Assembly: GCA_003152255.1 (NCBI GenBank)
Contig: PLZT01000265.1
Span: forward strand, 1-5,376
Origin: Methylocystaceae bacterium
Lineage (GTDB): Bacteria > Pseudomonadota > Alphaproteobacteria > Rhizobiales > Beijerinckiaceae
Direction: 5' to 3'
Length of the DNA stretch: 5,376 nt
Numbering within the stretch: position 1 is the stretch's first letter; every line of letters begins with the position of its first letter. The translations under genes were made by a program, and so were the position numbers. Shown piece after piece: positions 5,039-5,376 of this stretch. Below the pieces are notes generated by a model. That model saw only the letters and a list, made by a program, of their open reading frames with translations. It had not been told where the DNA came from and did no database searches.

Positions 5039-5188
5039 CTATGACGGAAAGAAGCGACTCAGCGCCGCCAGTATGATCAGCGACACGACGCCGACGCCGA
5101 GACTCCAACCGATCAACTTCTTTTCGATCGGCAACAGCGGCTCGGTATGGCGCAGCGTGGCTTCGTCCTTGATGGTGGGTTCCCTCAT
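5039..5188 (-). CDS. 49-aa single-pass membrane protein of unknown function
   Basis: A small frame opening at ATG 5188 and ending at TAG 5039-5041. The first 25 residues are polar and charged (MREPTIKDEATLRHTEPLLP, then IEKK). They lead into one hydrophobic helix (about 26-43: IGWSLGVGVVSLIILAAL) and a short tail, SRFFPS. AAAGGA stands 9 bases before the ATG, and the start lies 18 bp after the stop of the upstream membrane-protein gene, so the two are probably co-translated from one message. The amphipathic head plus one helix suits a small subunit or stabiliser of a transporter. I do not recognise the family. A 109-codon frame crossing the same bases in another phase (5004-5333) is Arg/His-rich and lacks these signals, so I prefer this reading. 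Confidence 0.7.
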   Translation of the reverse strand: MREPTIKDEATLRHTEPLLPIEKKLIGWSLGVGVVSLIILAALSRFFPS

Positions 5189-5206
5189 TCTCTTGGTCCT
5201 TTGGTT

Positions 5207-5376
5207 TCAGCCGGCCAGCGGCGGTTTGACGCCGGCGAAGAACACCCAGGAAATCGCCAGTCCGACCCAGATGATGAAGCCGAACAGGCTGACGACATAG
5301 ACCGCCGCTAATCTCGCGAAGCCGTCTTCCCAAAGCTTGCGGAAGTCCGAAAGCACGCCGATCGAGAAGAAGGTCA
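5207..5376 (-). CDS. C-terminal end of a multi-pass membrane protein, tentatively a YeiH-type putative sulfate exporter (partial)
   Basis: Only the last 55 codons are in the window; the gene begins beyond the right edge. The tail reads TFFSIGVLSDFRKLWEDGFA (cytosolic-looking loop with charged FRKLWEDG), then a long hydrophobic segment of some 26 residues, VYVVSLFGFIIWVGLAISWV plus FFAGV, and ends KPPLAG before TGA 5207-5209. The SIGVLSDFRKL-loop-helix pattern resembles the end of long-form YeiH/UPF0324 proteins annotated as putative sulfate exporters. That identification is from memory of the family and rests on a short tail. It is followed after 18 bp by the 49-aa membrane protein. An exporter next to a sulfate-binding protein and SulP would fit a shared oxyanion theme, but a different permease is possible. 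Confidence 0.6.
   Translation of the reverse strand, partial: TFFSIGVLSDFRKLWEDGFARLAAVYVVSLFGFIIWVGLAISWVFFAGVKPPLAG

Noticed and set aside
5004..5333. 109-codon minus-strand frame near the right edge
   Set aside because: Two other-phase frames over the same bases give membrane-protein sequence with good spacing and a Shine-Dalgarno, while this one is Arg/His-rich and motif-free.
1..5376. CRISPR array, tRNA or rRNA genes, or defence system
   Set aside because: No regularly spaced repeats, no cloverleaf or rRNA-like sequence, and no nuclease, helicase or toxin motifs were found in any credible frame.

Overview
The window reads as a GC-rich proteobacterial chromosome segment, probably alphaproteobacterial. 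Codon use is strongly GC-biased and the Lrp, PhoB-like and SulP sequences are typical of that class. A Methylocystis/Beijerinckiaceae-type host is my guess from overall resemblance and is not proven by any marker here. Nearly all recognisable genes lie on the minus strand.

Read in the direction of transcription, from the right edge to the left, the main block is: (i) the last 55 codons of a membrane protein, tentatively the C-terminus of a YeiH-type putative sulfate exporter; (ii) a 49-residue single-helix membrane protein 18 bp behind it, with its own Shine-Dalgarno site; (iii) a 165-bp gap before the next start, holding a candidate promoter with a GTTGAC-N7-GTCAAC palindrome and a 22-bp-spaced direct repeat; (iv) a 149-aa PhoB/OmpR-type winged-helix regulator with no receiver domain; (v) a periplasmic sulfate-binding protein of the Sbp/CysP family; (vi) a SulP (SLC26-type) anion transporter with a STAS domain, whose start codon overlaps the binding-protein stop (ATGA); and (vii) an acylphosphatase. 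Genes iv to vii are spaced 41, -4 and 38 bp apart and look like one operon.

The notable feature is that a sulfate-binding protein normally served by an ABC permease is here translationally coupled to a secondary SulP transporter. No CysT, CysW or CysA gene is in view. Together with a possible sulfate exporter and a receiverless regulator, this could be a self-contained oxyanion uptake and efflux module, in which the binding protein may deliver to, or gate, a SulP carrier. That is an inference. The binding protein could instead serve an ABC permease encoded elsewhere.

To the left, about 540 bp without a supported gene (703-1242) separates the acylphosphatase from an Lrp/AsnC regulator on the same strand. 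This gap holds a perfect 15-bp inverted repeat about 295 bp apart (806-820 and 1086-1100), probably the ends of a decayed or non-autonomous insertion element, plus several hairpins. The Lrp promoter region carries an AT-rich dyad that could be its autoregulatory site. At the extreme left, an open frame runs in from outside the window and ends at 171 on the plus strand. It may be the tail of an unidentified gene, convergent with lrp.
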